The translations under genes were made by a program, and so were the position numbers. Positions 27,321-37,612 of a stretch of 64,000 nucleotides of DNA are shown here, one piece after another (positions within the stretch are counted from its first letter, which is position 1; every line of letters begins with the position of its first letter). The notes below the pieces were generated by a model, which had not been told where the DNA came from, did no database searches, and was given only the letters and a program-made list of their open reading frames with translations. Source of the stretch: Dimorphilus gyrociliatus (lineage: Eukaryota > Annelida > Polychaeta > Dinophilidae); the NCBI GenBank assembly GCA_904063045.1, contig CAJFCJ010000024.1, positions 620,001-684,000 of the forward strand, written 5' to 3'.

Positions 27321-29660
27321 AATTCTTTTCTTTTCCTTTTTTATATACTTATTTCTCTGTCTTTTTCTTTTTTTTCACTCTTTATTACTTCCAACCTTCC
27401 ATTTACTTGTCAGTCTACAGTATTTATTTTCTCGTTCAAGTAGTTTAAGAATACTTTTCCTATCCTTCTCCGTCTTTTTCCAATTAATTAGTTTTATTGC
27501 CATTTGTTTTATTTATTCTGTATATATAAATATATATATTTCAACTTTTTTCTACAAAAATAGAAATTTATTAACCTTAAAAGGTTAAAGAACATTTGTT
27601 TGTTTTATTTGTCTATTAAAAATGATTTATGCAGAAATTGTTTGTGAACAGAAATGAGAATTTTAGAAACAATAACAAACAAGAATATCAGGAAGTTTCC
27701 TATTGCAATGAGAAATATTTAATAGAAAGAAAAAGGATAGGAAACAATTTTTTCAATTCTCGTGAGTAGTATTCCTAAAAATATGAAGAAAAGATCGTTA
27801 AAGCAGTTTCTTTGCATGATTTTCAACTCTAATCGTGTTTTTTTGTGCTATACGAAAATAGAGGCATTATATTTGAGTATAAATGTGTATAGTTTCTTTG
27901 TAAGTACTGATTCTAATGGAATAGCTTTATTCATTATAGTATTTTTTTCACCATTTCTTTATATCTTTAAGAAGATGGAAACTGTATAATTTCAGGTTTC
28001 AATTTTCATAAGGTTATTATATTAAATATCTTTATCTCTATATATAGCGTTCTTTTTTACTTTTTTATGAGACTCTAATAAAAGAACATTGGTACAGAAA
28101 AATATTTTACGAAAGGATAACAACCATTGTTAATAATGCACCTAAAAATTTTGTTCGAATATGCGATACTAATTAATTTACGTTTCTTAATTAACTTAAC
28201 AATTACAGTCTTGTTTGTACTGTTTTTCTCCTACTACCGCTACTACTGTTCTACAGCAATTACTATTATCTTCCTATCTCTTTTCTCTCAGCTCTTCTTT
28301 ACTATCTCACCCTCATTCCTCCTCATTCCTCACCTTATCACCTTTTCTTCATTTTAAAAAAGCTATCTATTTTCCAACACTTATATTTATCACTAATAAA
28401 ATATATCATTTTAATTAGCATGACCATTTGTTCCGATAGTCTCTTTTGGAGCAAATTACTTTGTGGTTCATATCTTCATTAAATAAATAAAAAAACTAGT
28501 TGCATATATTAATAATTGTATATAACTAAAGAGAAGAAGAAATAGTTATTAAGGTAATACGAAGCAAAGAATCTACCAAAAGATTTTCAATTATCAGAGA
28601 TAGTTTACATACCTAAGATGTGTATTGTTAACATATTGCGCATTGCAATGATCTTCATTTCTAATTGCTAAATATAGATATGACAAAAACAGATATTTTT
28701 ATACTTTATGAATTTCAAGAAGTTACATACATAAGAAGGTAATCCAATACATTTTGAGAGACTTTTACACCTTTTCACTTGAAGTTAATTGATAATTACG
28801 GTTGTACCTGACTTTTTAAGAATGATAGTTTCAGTTTTCTTTCTCGTCTTTTTTTAAGAGAAATATTTCGTGCATTTTAAGTAAAAGAAAAAAAAATTAA
28901 CTTCAACTTTGTTTGGTGAGAACTCGTCTTTTCGTTTTTAATAATGTAATAGATAGGTGGGTTTGTAACAGAGATAATTAATTATTTGTGAAACATAAAC
29001 ATGTAATTATTTGCCTTGTTAGTCATTCTTTATATAAAAAGAAAAATACAAATTAGTGGCTTTTTTTCAAGAGATTAGTCATTAATACTCTATATTCAAG
29101 TAATTATTCATTTACTTTTAAGCTCTTTTATTCACGAGCATATGACCTTAGGTAAATGAGGGTATAAATTATGTGAACTTGTTACTGGACATTGTTAAAG
29201 TATGTTTTACATAACAATGAACAATTTGAAAAGAAAGTCTATATCGAGCTATCTTAAACAAGTTTGCCTCTCCCATAATCTATTATCATAAAAATTAATA
29301 GTTTTGTTACTTGTATGGATAAAAATAATTTAAATTGTAATTTACATTATGACATAAAATACTGTTCAAAAGAATAGGAAATGAACAGCGCTCTCTTTTT
29401 GTCTTTTTTGATTTTCCGTAATCCTACTATTATATAATCCTATCTAAGTACCTTTTCTTCCTCATCCTCTACCTTCTCTTCTCCTTCTCATCTTTCTTCT
29501 ATACTCTATTATTTATTATTTTCTTTACCTTTGAAATGACCTCTAAATTTATATAAAACTGTATTTTAGGAAAAGCTATTAATTTTTGTACGGAGACATC
29601 AACTTCTATAACTCAATTATGCAATTAAAGTTCAAGGTGATCGGGTTAAAACCAGTTATT
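27232..29660. other. 3' UTR of TRIM-NHL gene and intergenic DNA
   Basis: Begins with a pure (CT)n tract at about 27283-27321, in the presumed 3' UTR. Further pyrimidine-rich tracts lie near 28220-28350 and 29450-29520. No other gene recognised. Confidence 0.55.
27283..27321. repeat. (CT)n microsatellite in presumed TRIM-NHL 3' UTR
   Basis: Near-pure CT dinucleotides starting about 50 bases after the TRIM-NHL stop codon. Confidence 0.92.
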
Positions 29661-29776
29661 GTCTACGACCTTGCGGCGTTAGCAAACCGGTTCTCGTGAG
29701 CTCACCGAAGTTAAATAACGACCGGCCCAGCTAGTAACTGGATGGGTGACCACCACGAATCCTGGGTGTTGTAGAC
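29661..29776 (+). rRNA. 5S rRNA gene (divergent single copy)
   Basis: Starts GTCTACGACC and ends GTTGTAGAC, which pair as a nine-base terminal helix I. Internal 5S landmarks are present: CCGGTTCTCGT, CACCGAAGTTAA, AACTGGATGGGTGACCACC (box C region) and CTGGGTGTTG. Length is about 116 nt against about 120 in animals. Several bases differ from usual animal 5S, but the helices still pair: CGTTA with TAACG (helix II) and CCCAG with CTGGG. There is no T-run of four or more directly after the gene, so Pol III termination looks weak. It may be a functional variant or a dispersed pseudogene. Confidence 0.88.
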
Positions 29777-30559
29777 ACCTTTCAAAAGCAGTACTTGTCA
29801 TATTACAAACAATGTTATCTTATTTATCTTATACTGAAAGCAAACGCAAGTTTCCAATCCGTATTAATAGCGTACCTATTTAAAGGCAAGTAAATTTTTT
29901 TTGAACGAATGTTATACTTAACAAGAACTTAGTTACGAATTCATGCTATTTCTAAGTTTATTATAGGTATATATTTATATAATTAGATTTTCTAACACAA
30001 TCGTACGATCCCTTTGCTCAGGCCTATTTAGGATTTTCGAGGTCGAGGATATGCTTTTGGCTTTGACCTAGGAAATTTAACAGAGCTCAGCCTTCGCAAA
30101 ACTCTCGCCCTCATATACCAGTTTCTCAAGAGAAGTCTGGATCGTACTTTCTCACCTTTATCAAGAAGTCAATATAAATCTTAAATCAAGCTAATTGTTA
30201 TCTATTCACACAAAAATAGAATTCAATATGAGGTTACCAATCGCATTCGGTAGAATCGTAAGTTAAATTTTCATTTTAACGACATTAAATGACCATCTAG
30301 ACGGTTGTGTTTATTTTCAACAGTGACTTGACCGATAATATGTGATTCGAACGAAATCTTTCGTTTGAACGAAACTTTTCATTTCTAAAATTTAATATCT
30401 CTTTTTTTTATCTGTTGATATGACCATGACTAAACTTAAAATAGGTACATTTGTAGACTATATAAGTAGATGCTCACATTAATAGATAATTTATAAAGTC
30501 ATTTTCAACTAAAAGAAAAACATTTTTAGTTTATACTCTCTGAACAGATTACTCGAGCC
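29777..30559. other. Spacer between 5S rRNA and dehydrogenase gene
   Basis: Contains the candidate structured RNA at 30003-30147 (separate entry). The remainder is AT-rich and presumably includes the promoter of the hydroxybutyrate dehydrogenase-like gene; no clear element recognised. Confidence 0.5.
30003..30147. ncRNA. Candidate structured RNA of unknown type
   Basis: A 145-base island, visibly less AT-rich than its flanks, is bounded by perfectly complementary nine-base arms (GTACGATCC and GGATCGTAC). Inside are further hairpins: CCTATTTAGG at 30023-30032, a stem pairing AGGTC near 30039 with GACCT near 30069, and TTCTCAAGAGAA at about 30123-30134. It has no coding frame and does not match U1, U2, U4, U5, U6, 7SL or tRNA as I know them. 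The strand is undetermined because the arms are palindromic. It lies 230 bases from the 5S gene. Confidence 0.35.
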
Positions 30560-32034
30560 ATGTCGTCTTCAACTGGAGCAACAACAGAACGATGTATTTA
30601 TATACCTTTTCTTTTCTAAATATATAATTAATTTATTCTAAATATACATTCCATAAAATAATATTTTATGTATTACTATAGAAATATTACAAAGCAATAT
30701 AATATTATCTTTCATCCTTATGAAAATATTGTTCAAGGTTAAATAATAGAAAGAGAAAAAAGTAAAGCTATTAGGGTTAAGATAACTTATTGTTATCTAA
30801 TGTAATACTTGGATAATTAATAACATGCTCTAAATTCTTAAAATAATTTTGCAGTTTTACAAGGTAGAAGTGCTTTGATAACTGGATCAACTTCCGGTAT
30901 TGGTTTAGGTATGCTAAATTTGTTTTATTCATGTGTACTCTACTAATAAAAACTTGTTAAAATATTTAAATTTGTAGGCATAGCAAAGTCTCTTGCTGCG
31001 AGAGGATGCGATATTTTATTAAATGGGTTCGCCGATGAAACAGTAGTCAATCGTCTAAAGAATGATATATCTTCGTAAGAGAATAACATTATATAGTATG
31101 ATAAAAGGAAAATAATATTTAATTCTTTTAGAAATCATGGAGTAAATGTACACTTTTTCTCTACTGATCTTGCAAAACCTGAGGAATTAAATGAGATGTG
31201 TAACAGTATCAAGTCAATGTACCCTGTCGTTGACATCATTGTTAATAATGCAGGTTAGATATTTCTTGTTTAATTTACCTAAATGTAAGATTAACTGGTG
31301 TTAAACTTTGAAAAACGTAGGATTTCAACACGTATCTCCAATCGACGAATTTCCTGATGAGAAATGGCATGATTTACTAGAAGTTCTTCTTGGCGCTCCT
31401 TTTCGCTTAATTAAAGTTTGTAAAGTCGTTTTTTTGCCCTTTTTCTTTGTACATATAAAAAAAACCTTCAAATTAGGTGTATATTTTATGACATTTTTAG
31501 GCTTTTCTACCGGGAATGAAGACCCAAAATTACGGCCGTGTCATTAATATATCTTCAGCTCATGGCATCATAGCATCGCCAAATAAGAGCGCTTATGTTG
31601 CAGCCAAACACGGTTTGGTTGGATTAACGAAGGTTGTTGCCCTAGAAACTGCAGAAATGAATATAACTTGTAACTCAATTTGCCCTGGTTACGTTGAAAC
31701 TCCAAGTAAGACGAGATAAACTTAATAAAGTAATTATATCATATGAAATTCTATATTTTTCTCTAGTTTTTGAATTTCAAGTGAAGTCTTTGGCTGAGAA
31801 GGAAAGCCTTGAGTACACTGAAGCTAAAAAGAAATTCTTGTCTAATTTTCATCCCTCAAAAGAAGCTGTTAGAGTTACAGATGTTGGTATTAAATATTCT
31901 AATATTGAAATCGATACCTTATAAAGCAAAGTTGAATTTAGGTCGCTGAAATGACAACATTCTTGTGTACCGACGCCTGCCGAAATATGACAGGATCCCA
32001 AATAACCATGGACGGAGCCTGGACTGCTAAATAA
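30560..32034 (+). CDS. 3-hydroxybutyrate dehydrogenase-like short-chain dehydrogenase
   Basis: Eight exons join in frame: 30560-30593, 30855-30908, 30978-31074, 31132-31253, 31321-31415, 31501-31705, 31767-31882 and 31942-32034, giving 271 residues. SDR hallmarks are the TGSTSGIG nucleotide-binding loop (21-28), NNAG, the catalytic Ser in INISSAHG (about 152-153) and YVAAK (Y166, K170). The C-terminal pattern ([11 protein letters not shown], then a VTDVAEM...G-Q-TMDGAW end) fits the bacterial/invertebrate D-3-hydroxybutyrate dehydrogenase subfamily, which interconverts 3-hydroxybutyrate and acetoacetate with NAD(H). No targeting peptide is obvious, so a cytosolic location is likely. Substrate is inferred from subfamily resemblance. 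Introns are mostly 50-85 bp. Confidence 0.85.
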
Positions 32035-33083
32035 TTTTAATAAGTAATTAATTCCATTTGCCATAAAATTTAATAAATTCGACTTACGTAACAATATTAT
32101 GTTTTTTTCCAAAATAAATTTAGACGAGGAAAAGGAAAAGCAATAATTTTAAACGTCATGATTTTGTTTTTTATCGTCCTATTAAAAGAAATCGCTTGAG
32201 AAGAAGATTCACAGGAGAAGTAATTAATTTTACAATTAATTTTTTTAATATACTGCAGAAAGTTTATTGTCATTTTGGTTCAGTATTTATTTTGAAAGTT
32301 GAAAAAATGGCCATAATTTTTATAATTTTGTTTGTTTTTTTATTCTTAAATGAATAAATGGATAATTTAATTAATTCAATTATTAATTGTTCAATTATTT
32401 TAGTTATATTCTGAAAGAAGAATAGATGAACAGTAAAAGAATTTAGGTAGATATAAACAATATAGAAATGATTTAAATACTTTCTTTCTCACTATATTCT
32501 GATTCGAATCGATAATTTGGAATATTTTCTTACCAATTCTATCAAAAAATAATATTCTAGATAATTTATAGAGTGGTTTCCTGTCAAAGAAGACTAAACG
32601 CTTTAAATTTCTATCCCATTTTTCCTACCGGATGCCATTTTTACCCATATTAAAGCTTATAAATTTCAATATCTTTCTACTTTTATTAAATGAACGTCTA
32701 CCTTTCATATAGATTTCATACATCTTTTACTCATATAACCGATTGAAATTCGAATAATAGTCACCGAATTTTGACGATAAATGCATGTTACATGTATACA
32801 GTACATTTATAAAAGACGAAATGAAATCTTTTCAATATAAAGCATATTTCTTTATTATAACTCACTAGTATAAAATTTCATAAATTTGGAAGTTTAAGGC
32901 AGTCAGATATGAACAAAACCTTTTGAATTTTGACTTTCAACCACAAATAATGTCTTCTTTTATCTACGATAATTGTTTCTCCATAAAATTAATACTCTTT
33001 GTTATTGTTTGCTATACACTTAACAAGCAGATGGCTTTAGTATTAAGAGGAGGATATTGTTGGAAATGAAGCAATTTAATTAA
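32035..33083. other. Intergenic, no gene seen
   Basis: AT-rich region between convergent genes (dehydrogenase on plus, disordered protein on minus). No element recognised. Confidence 0.6.
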
Positions 33084-34019
33084 TCACTTTCGTCTTTGCA
33101 GTTTACTCGATAGATTTGCAGCGGATGTAATACTTTGTATAGAAATGGCTCCGGCACTTTTTGATCTAACTTCATCGTCCGGCTTATTTGATGAGTCTGC
33201 GGGTACGAATTTCGGCTGTTGGGAAACCCAATTCCAAACTCTTTTACTAACTCCATTTGGTTTATCGTCTGTTAAGCTACTATCGTCGTCGGACGCATTT
33301 AGAGTGTCTAATAAATCCAAATTATGCCTAGTAAGTGTTAATAAAAGAGGAGCTTTTACAGGTTTTTGAAGAATCGCTTTGTGGTGTGTATTGGACGACG
33401 GAATTCCGTTTTCTCTATCCGTCGAATTTCGTCGAGAGATATCTAATTCTTTGATTTCCTCTTTAACTATATGAACATCGGTATCCTTTACCGAGTCTTT
33501 CTCCAATCCCTCTTCTCTCACCTTATTTAAGTCATCTTCAAACGTTACTTTTTTCCTTTTCGTGTTTGAAGTCTTTGCTGACAATGAATTTGTTACTTTT
33601 AGGGAAGGAGTTAAAGTTTGTTCCTTGTGTTCGGGAAAGTTGTATTTTACTATTGCAAATGGTCGTGTTGTACTGAAGAATCTACCGGGAAGACCACCAA
33701 TGAATTTGGAATCCGACTCTCTCTGTAGCAATTTTGGAGATGGGCTAGAACTAACACCATTTATGAAATCCCTTTGCGACGAAATAACTTGATGAGTTAC
33801 GTGTCTTGCAACATACCTAGAATATCTTTCTCGTATAGGTGATGAAGTATTACGTAACAATGGTAGATGGCCTTTGGTAGATGTTGGGGTACTGCTTGCT
33901 AATTTATCTCTAAATCTAGCTATCGGTAACAGTCTAGTTGAATCATTTGTTGGGCTTTTAATTGAGAATCCACTAACACGAGGTTGAGGAGAAGACTCGT
34001 TTATAGCTTCCGTCGACAT
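33084..34019 (-). CDS. Disordered protein with PP1-docking-type KKVTF motif
   Basis: A single open frame of 311 residues; I place the start at the ATG at 34019, since the frame upstream contains no ATG before a stop. The protein is rich in Ser, Thr, Pro, Lys and Asp with no folded domain, signal peptide or membrane span that I recognise. KRKKVTFEDD at residues 154-163 is a textbook RVxF-type protein phosphatase 1 docking site flanked by basic then acidic residues. Several SP/TP sites suggest proline-directed phosphorylation. A PP1 regulatory role is inference from this motif alone. The base composition is less AT-rich than the flanks, supporting real coding sequence. More 5' exons are possible. 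Confidence 0.7.
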   Translation of the reverse strand: MSTEAINESSPQPRVSGFSIKSPTNDSTRLLPIARFRDKLASSTPTSTKGHLPLLRNTSSPIRERYSRYVARHVTHQVISSQRDFINGVSSSPSPKLLQRESDSKFIGGLPGRFFSTTRPFAIVKYNFPEHKEQTLTPSLKVTNSLSAKTSNTKRKKVTFEDDLNKVREEGLEKDSVKDTDVHIVKEEIKELDISRRNSTDRENGIPSSNTHHKAILQKPVKAPLLLTLTRHNLDLLDTLNASDDDSSLTDDKPNGVSKRVWNWVSQQPKFVPADSSNKPDDEVRSKSAGAISIQSITSAANLSSKLQRRK

Positions 34020-34025
34020 TTGCAA

Positions 34026-35695
34026 GCTTCTGACCTCACCTTAAAAGTTTTCAAATCTTTTCTTTTCACATTAACTTTATTGATATACTTAAATATTTTT
34101 TTAACTCTCTGTGAAAACACTAAACAATGTTCTTGTCGTGTTGACAACGCCTTGTCTTAATCCAGCTTAACCTCCATTCAATAAGTTTAATGAGCAGTCT
34201 ACTGTTCAATTCGAGTGTATTAAAATTGCATGGCCGATATGCCCATTGTTTAGTAGTTAGTAGTAGATGGCGCCTTATACAGTCGAAGTTTTGTAGTTGA
34301 TAATTAATAATTTTTTCTTTTTATCAAGATTCGATTTGTGTTTTAGATCAATAAAGAATCTACGACAATGAATGATGTAATACTAATTTTCACTTTTTAA
34401 CGAAAAACAATTGAAAACAATTTATACATTGATTTGTATTCCAACATATATTTTTGTTATAGTTAATGACTTAAGAAAAATATGAATATATGAACATATT
34501 TATAGAGAAAGAAAGAGAGTGACATTTAAAGTTATGATAATATTTAGCTTAAAGGCAAATAGCACTTGATAAAATTAATTAGCTTTTGCTAATAAAAATC
34601 TTGAGAATTTTCGTTCAATAAGTATAAAATAATTTGGATCAATATTACCTCAATAATGAAGCAATTATAACCAAAAAGGTAAAAGTTTCATATTTCTGGT
34701 CAAAATGTATAAGATTTCGTCATCTTTTATAGTTTTTTTTTTAGTATGATTTAATTACTCTATTTCAAAAACCAAATATACAATATATATTAGTATATTA
34801 GTATGTATACAGTCTACTAAACTAGTTCTTCTCCACCCTCTTCTTTCTTTCTTTTTTTCTCTCTTTCTCTCTTTCTCCCTTCCTTTATTCATTTTTCAAA
34901 CTAGAATGTATATTAAAAAGCGTATTATTTCCGCATTTCAAGTAATAACAATAATCACTTTTAATTGCCAGGATTTAGCACTTAATTAGTGTAGGCAGAT
35001 TTAATTGTCTTTTTTAGGCCATCTCCTTCACATTCGACTCTTTCTTAGAAAAGGCTATAAGTATTTATCCGATTATACTATTGCTACTACAATTACTATT
35101 TTAATATAAAAACCACTTAAATCTCCCCAGTTTTGTTCTAAATTTATCCAACAGTTATATTTTATTGCTTCGATTAAGTATTTTTGAAATATACTTTCCC
35201 GCTTCTCGATCTAAGTTATTGTCACGTGATTATTAAGTTTTATTCGAACTGTATAACCAAATTACGTGGTCCGTACTTTTAGACTGATATCATTTACCAA
35301 ATTACTCATTTTCTACGATGTAAGTAACCTGGAATTTATTATATATAATTTTAATATAATTAAGACGGTTTTATAGAAATGAATAGTTTTTCATATTTCA
35401 TTCATAAATTGGATATTAAGAAAAATAGAGCGATAATAAATTAATAAAGGTCATTTGATAATACAGATAGTATCTCAAACACGCTTACTTTTCAGAAATA
35501 GAGCAATAGCAAATAATATCCAAGTTTTAACGCTATTTTGAAATTTGACTGAGCTACATAAGCCATTTCTAGGATTTTGTCTTGTGATTAACACGAACTA
35601 TCCATATCCATAGCTTTCTATTATGTTCAGACAGCTGTACTATTGAAAAACAAGTATTAATTTTCATATTATACATTACTATACAGATACAGATC
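34026..35695. other. Divergent intergenic region
   Basis: Separates the minus-strand PP1-motif gene from DHRS11. A CT-rich tract lies at about 34836-34885. No gene, RNA or element recognised. Confidence 0.6.
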
Positions 35696-37612
35696 ATGGA
35701 TCGTTGGACTGGAAGAGTTGCATTAGTCACCGGAGCCTCGGTTGGCATTGGAGCTTCTATAGCACAAAAATTAGTTGAAGGTGGAATGAAGGTAATTGGT
35801 GTTGCGAGGAATTTTCAAGCAATTGCTGTATGTAATAAATACTTTGAAATTAAAAAAGCAATAAGAAAACTAGAATTCTTGAATTGAAGGATGCTGCAAA
35901 AAAACTTGAAGGAGCTAAAGGTCAGCTTATCCCAATGAAATGCGATGTAACAAAAGAAGAGGATATCTTGAAAGTGTTTGCCAACATTAGGAAAAATTAC
36001 GGTGGTGTTGATGTATTGATAAACAATGCTGGTTTAGCTCACGATGCTCCTCTATTAGATCCTAGTAGTAAAACTTCGGATTGGAAGAATATGCTGGATG
36101 TTTGTATTTTCTTGCTTCATCAAATCTTATGATAAAACGTTAAATTTTTTATTAGGTTAATGTATTGGGCATAGCAATTTGCTCAAGGGAAGCATATAAA
36201 TCAATGAAGGAAAGAGGCATAGACGACGGTCATATTTTTAATATTGGAAGGTAAGCTCGACTTGATCCATGCTACTAGTTCTTATCTATTTTAAAACCAT
36301 TATCTTTACTAGAATAAGTTTAGTTTTAGAACAAGTTTTTTTTAGCATAGATAGTCTGAAACTTCTGAGTAGCAATTTTTATTTATGAAACTTAGATATT
36401 TTTATAGTAGATGGAGCTATCTAATCTAATTTCAACACATTTCTTGTACCGGTTTAGTCTATAAAGTAAATTCTAATTGAGTACTACTATCCACCAATAC
36501 TTATCGAAGAATTAGTTGGTTAAGTTTGAGTTTGCTCAAGCAATAAGCAGGAGATAAAATGCCTCATTCTATGGAAATAAGACAAAAGGTTCTATTAAAA
36601 AAAGCCGAAGGATTATCGTACGCCGAAATTGCCAGGAATGTTAAGATTAGCAGATCAACTGTTCAGGGAATTGTTCAACAAGGAAGAGTAAAACCGAAAA
36701 AATCAACGGGAAGACCAACTATAATTACAAAACAAGTAGCTGAATATATTTTAAGTGAGGGTCAGAAATTACTTGAACGAGGTGAAAAAGTAACAAGTGC
36801 TAAAATTAAAGAGAACGTTTCAGAAAAAATATCTCAGTCAACAATTCAACGTTATCTAAAGAAGACAGGATATAATTTCGAAACAGTGGAGAATAATTCA
36901 TCTGATACACATTAATTTATTTTATTTTATAACCTTATACTTCCTTCTTATAAAGTAATGCGTTTCATCAAATTGTACGTTTCTTTGTGATTGAAGATAT
37001 CTTAGAGATAAAAAAACACTCTAACAATAAAATTTTATTTGCCACGTCTGCTTTTTTATTTAATTCTTACAAGCAAAACTGTGTTTTTTTCTTTTTTGTT
37101 ATTCTCTTTTGTTAAATATTGCTATACTTAAATTTTATACGGATTTCTGTAAATTTTTCTAATTATAGCATGTCCGGACATCGTGTTATACCATCCAGCA
37201 AAGGCCACTTTTATAGTGCTACAAAATTTGCTGTTAAAGCCATGACTGAAGGTACAAGACAAGAACTTCGCGAGGCAAAGAGTCATATTCGAGTTACTCA
37301 TGTTAGCCCTGGTGTTGTCGAAACTGAATTTGCTTATAGATTTACAGGACCTGATAGTCAAACTTATAAAAATTTAATGGTATATAACTTTTAATTATTT
37401 ACCATGTTCCTTTTGACTTTATTTTGATTTAAAGGCATTACAAGCAGAAGATATTAGCAGCAGTGTTATTCATGCTCTAACAGCTCCTGCTCATGTTGAG
37501 GTACGTGTTAATCTTAAAGTACTATATGTATATATGATTAAATAAAAACGATTATTACATCTATTATTAGATCAACGACATTCTCATAAGACCAACCGAA
37601 CAAAGCAGCTAA
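35696..37612 (+). CDS. DHRS11: Dehydrogenase/reductase SDR family member 11
   Basis: Six exons join in frame: 35696-35827, 35890-36099, 36156-36250, 37169-37379, 37435-37500 and 37571-37612, giving 251 residues (human DHRS11 is 260). SDR hallmarks are TGASVGIG (12-19), NNAGLA and catalytic YSATK (Y161, K165). Strong DHRS11-specific blocks are SREAYKSMKERGIDDGHI, MSGHRVIP, TEGTRQELREA, SPGVVETEFA and the C-terminal RPTEQ. DHRS11 reduces 17-keto and 3-keto steroids and other carbonyls with NADPH in vertebrates; the substrate in this animal is open. The exon 1/2 junction could use an earlier acceptor eight codons upstream; I chose the one that fits family length. Intron 3 is 918 bp and hosts a separate gene; the other introns are 55-70 bp. 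Confidence 0.9.
36559..36915 (+). CDS. Nested paired-like helix-turn-helix protein (transposase DNA-binding domain only)
   Basis: An intact 118-residue frame with its own ATG and stop lies entirely within DHRS11 intron 3, same strand. It consists of two helix-turn-helix units: residues about 8-45 (EGLSYAEIARNVKISRSTV) and about 60-108 (ITKQV...KISQSTIQRYLKKTGYNF). The linker contains a GRP motif (50s), a hallmark of the bipartite paired-like DNA-binding domain of Tc1/mariner transposases. There is no DDE catalytic domain afterwards, and no terminal inverted repeats were noticed at the intron's ends. An AATAAA lies about 110 bases downstream. It may be a domesticated DNA-binding protein or the surviving N-terminal part of an element. 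Confidence 0.72.
   Translation: MPHSMEIRQKVLLKKAEGLSYAEIARNVKISRSTVQGIVQQGRVKPKKSTGRPTIITKQVAEYILSEGQKLLERGEKVTSAKIKENVSEKISQSTIQRYLKKTGYNFETVENNSSDTH

Noticed and set aside
30003-30147. Spliced-leader RNA linked to 5S
   Set aside because: SL genes often neighbour 5S genes, but no clear Sm site or SL exon/donor arrangement is visible, so the identity is left open.
35828-35889. Alternative 38-base intron 1 for DHRS11
   Set aside because: It would keep frame but adds eight residues relative to the family and is shorter than any other intron here; the 62-base intron fits better.
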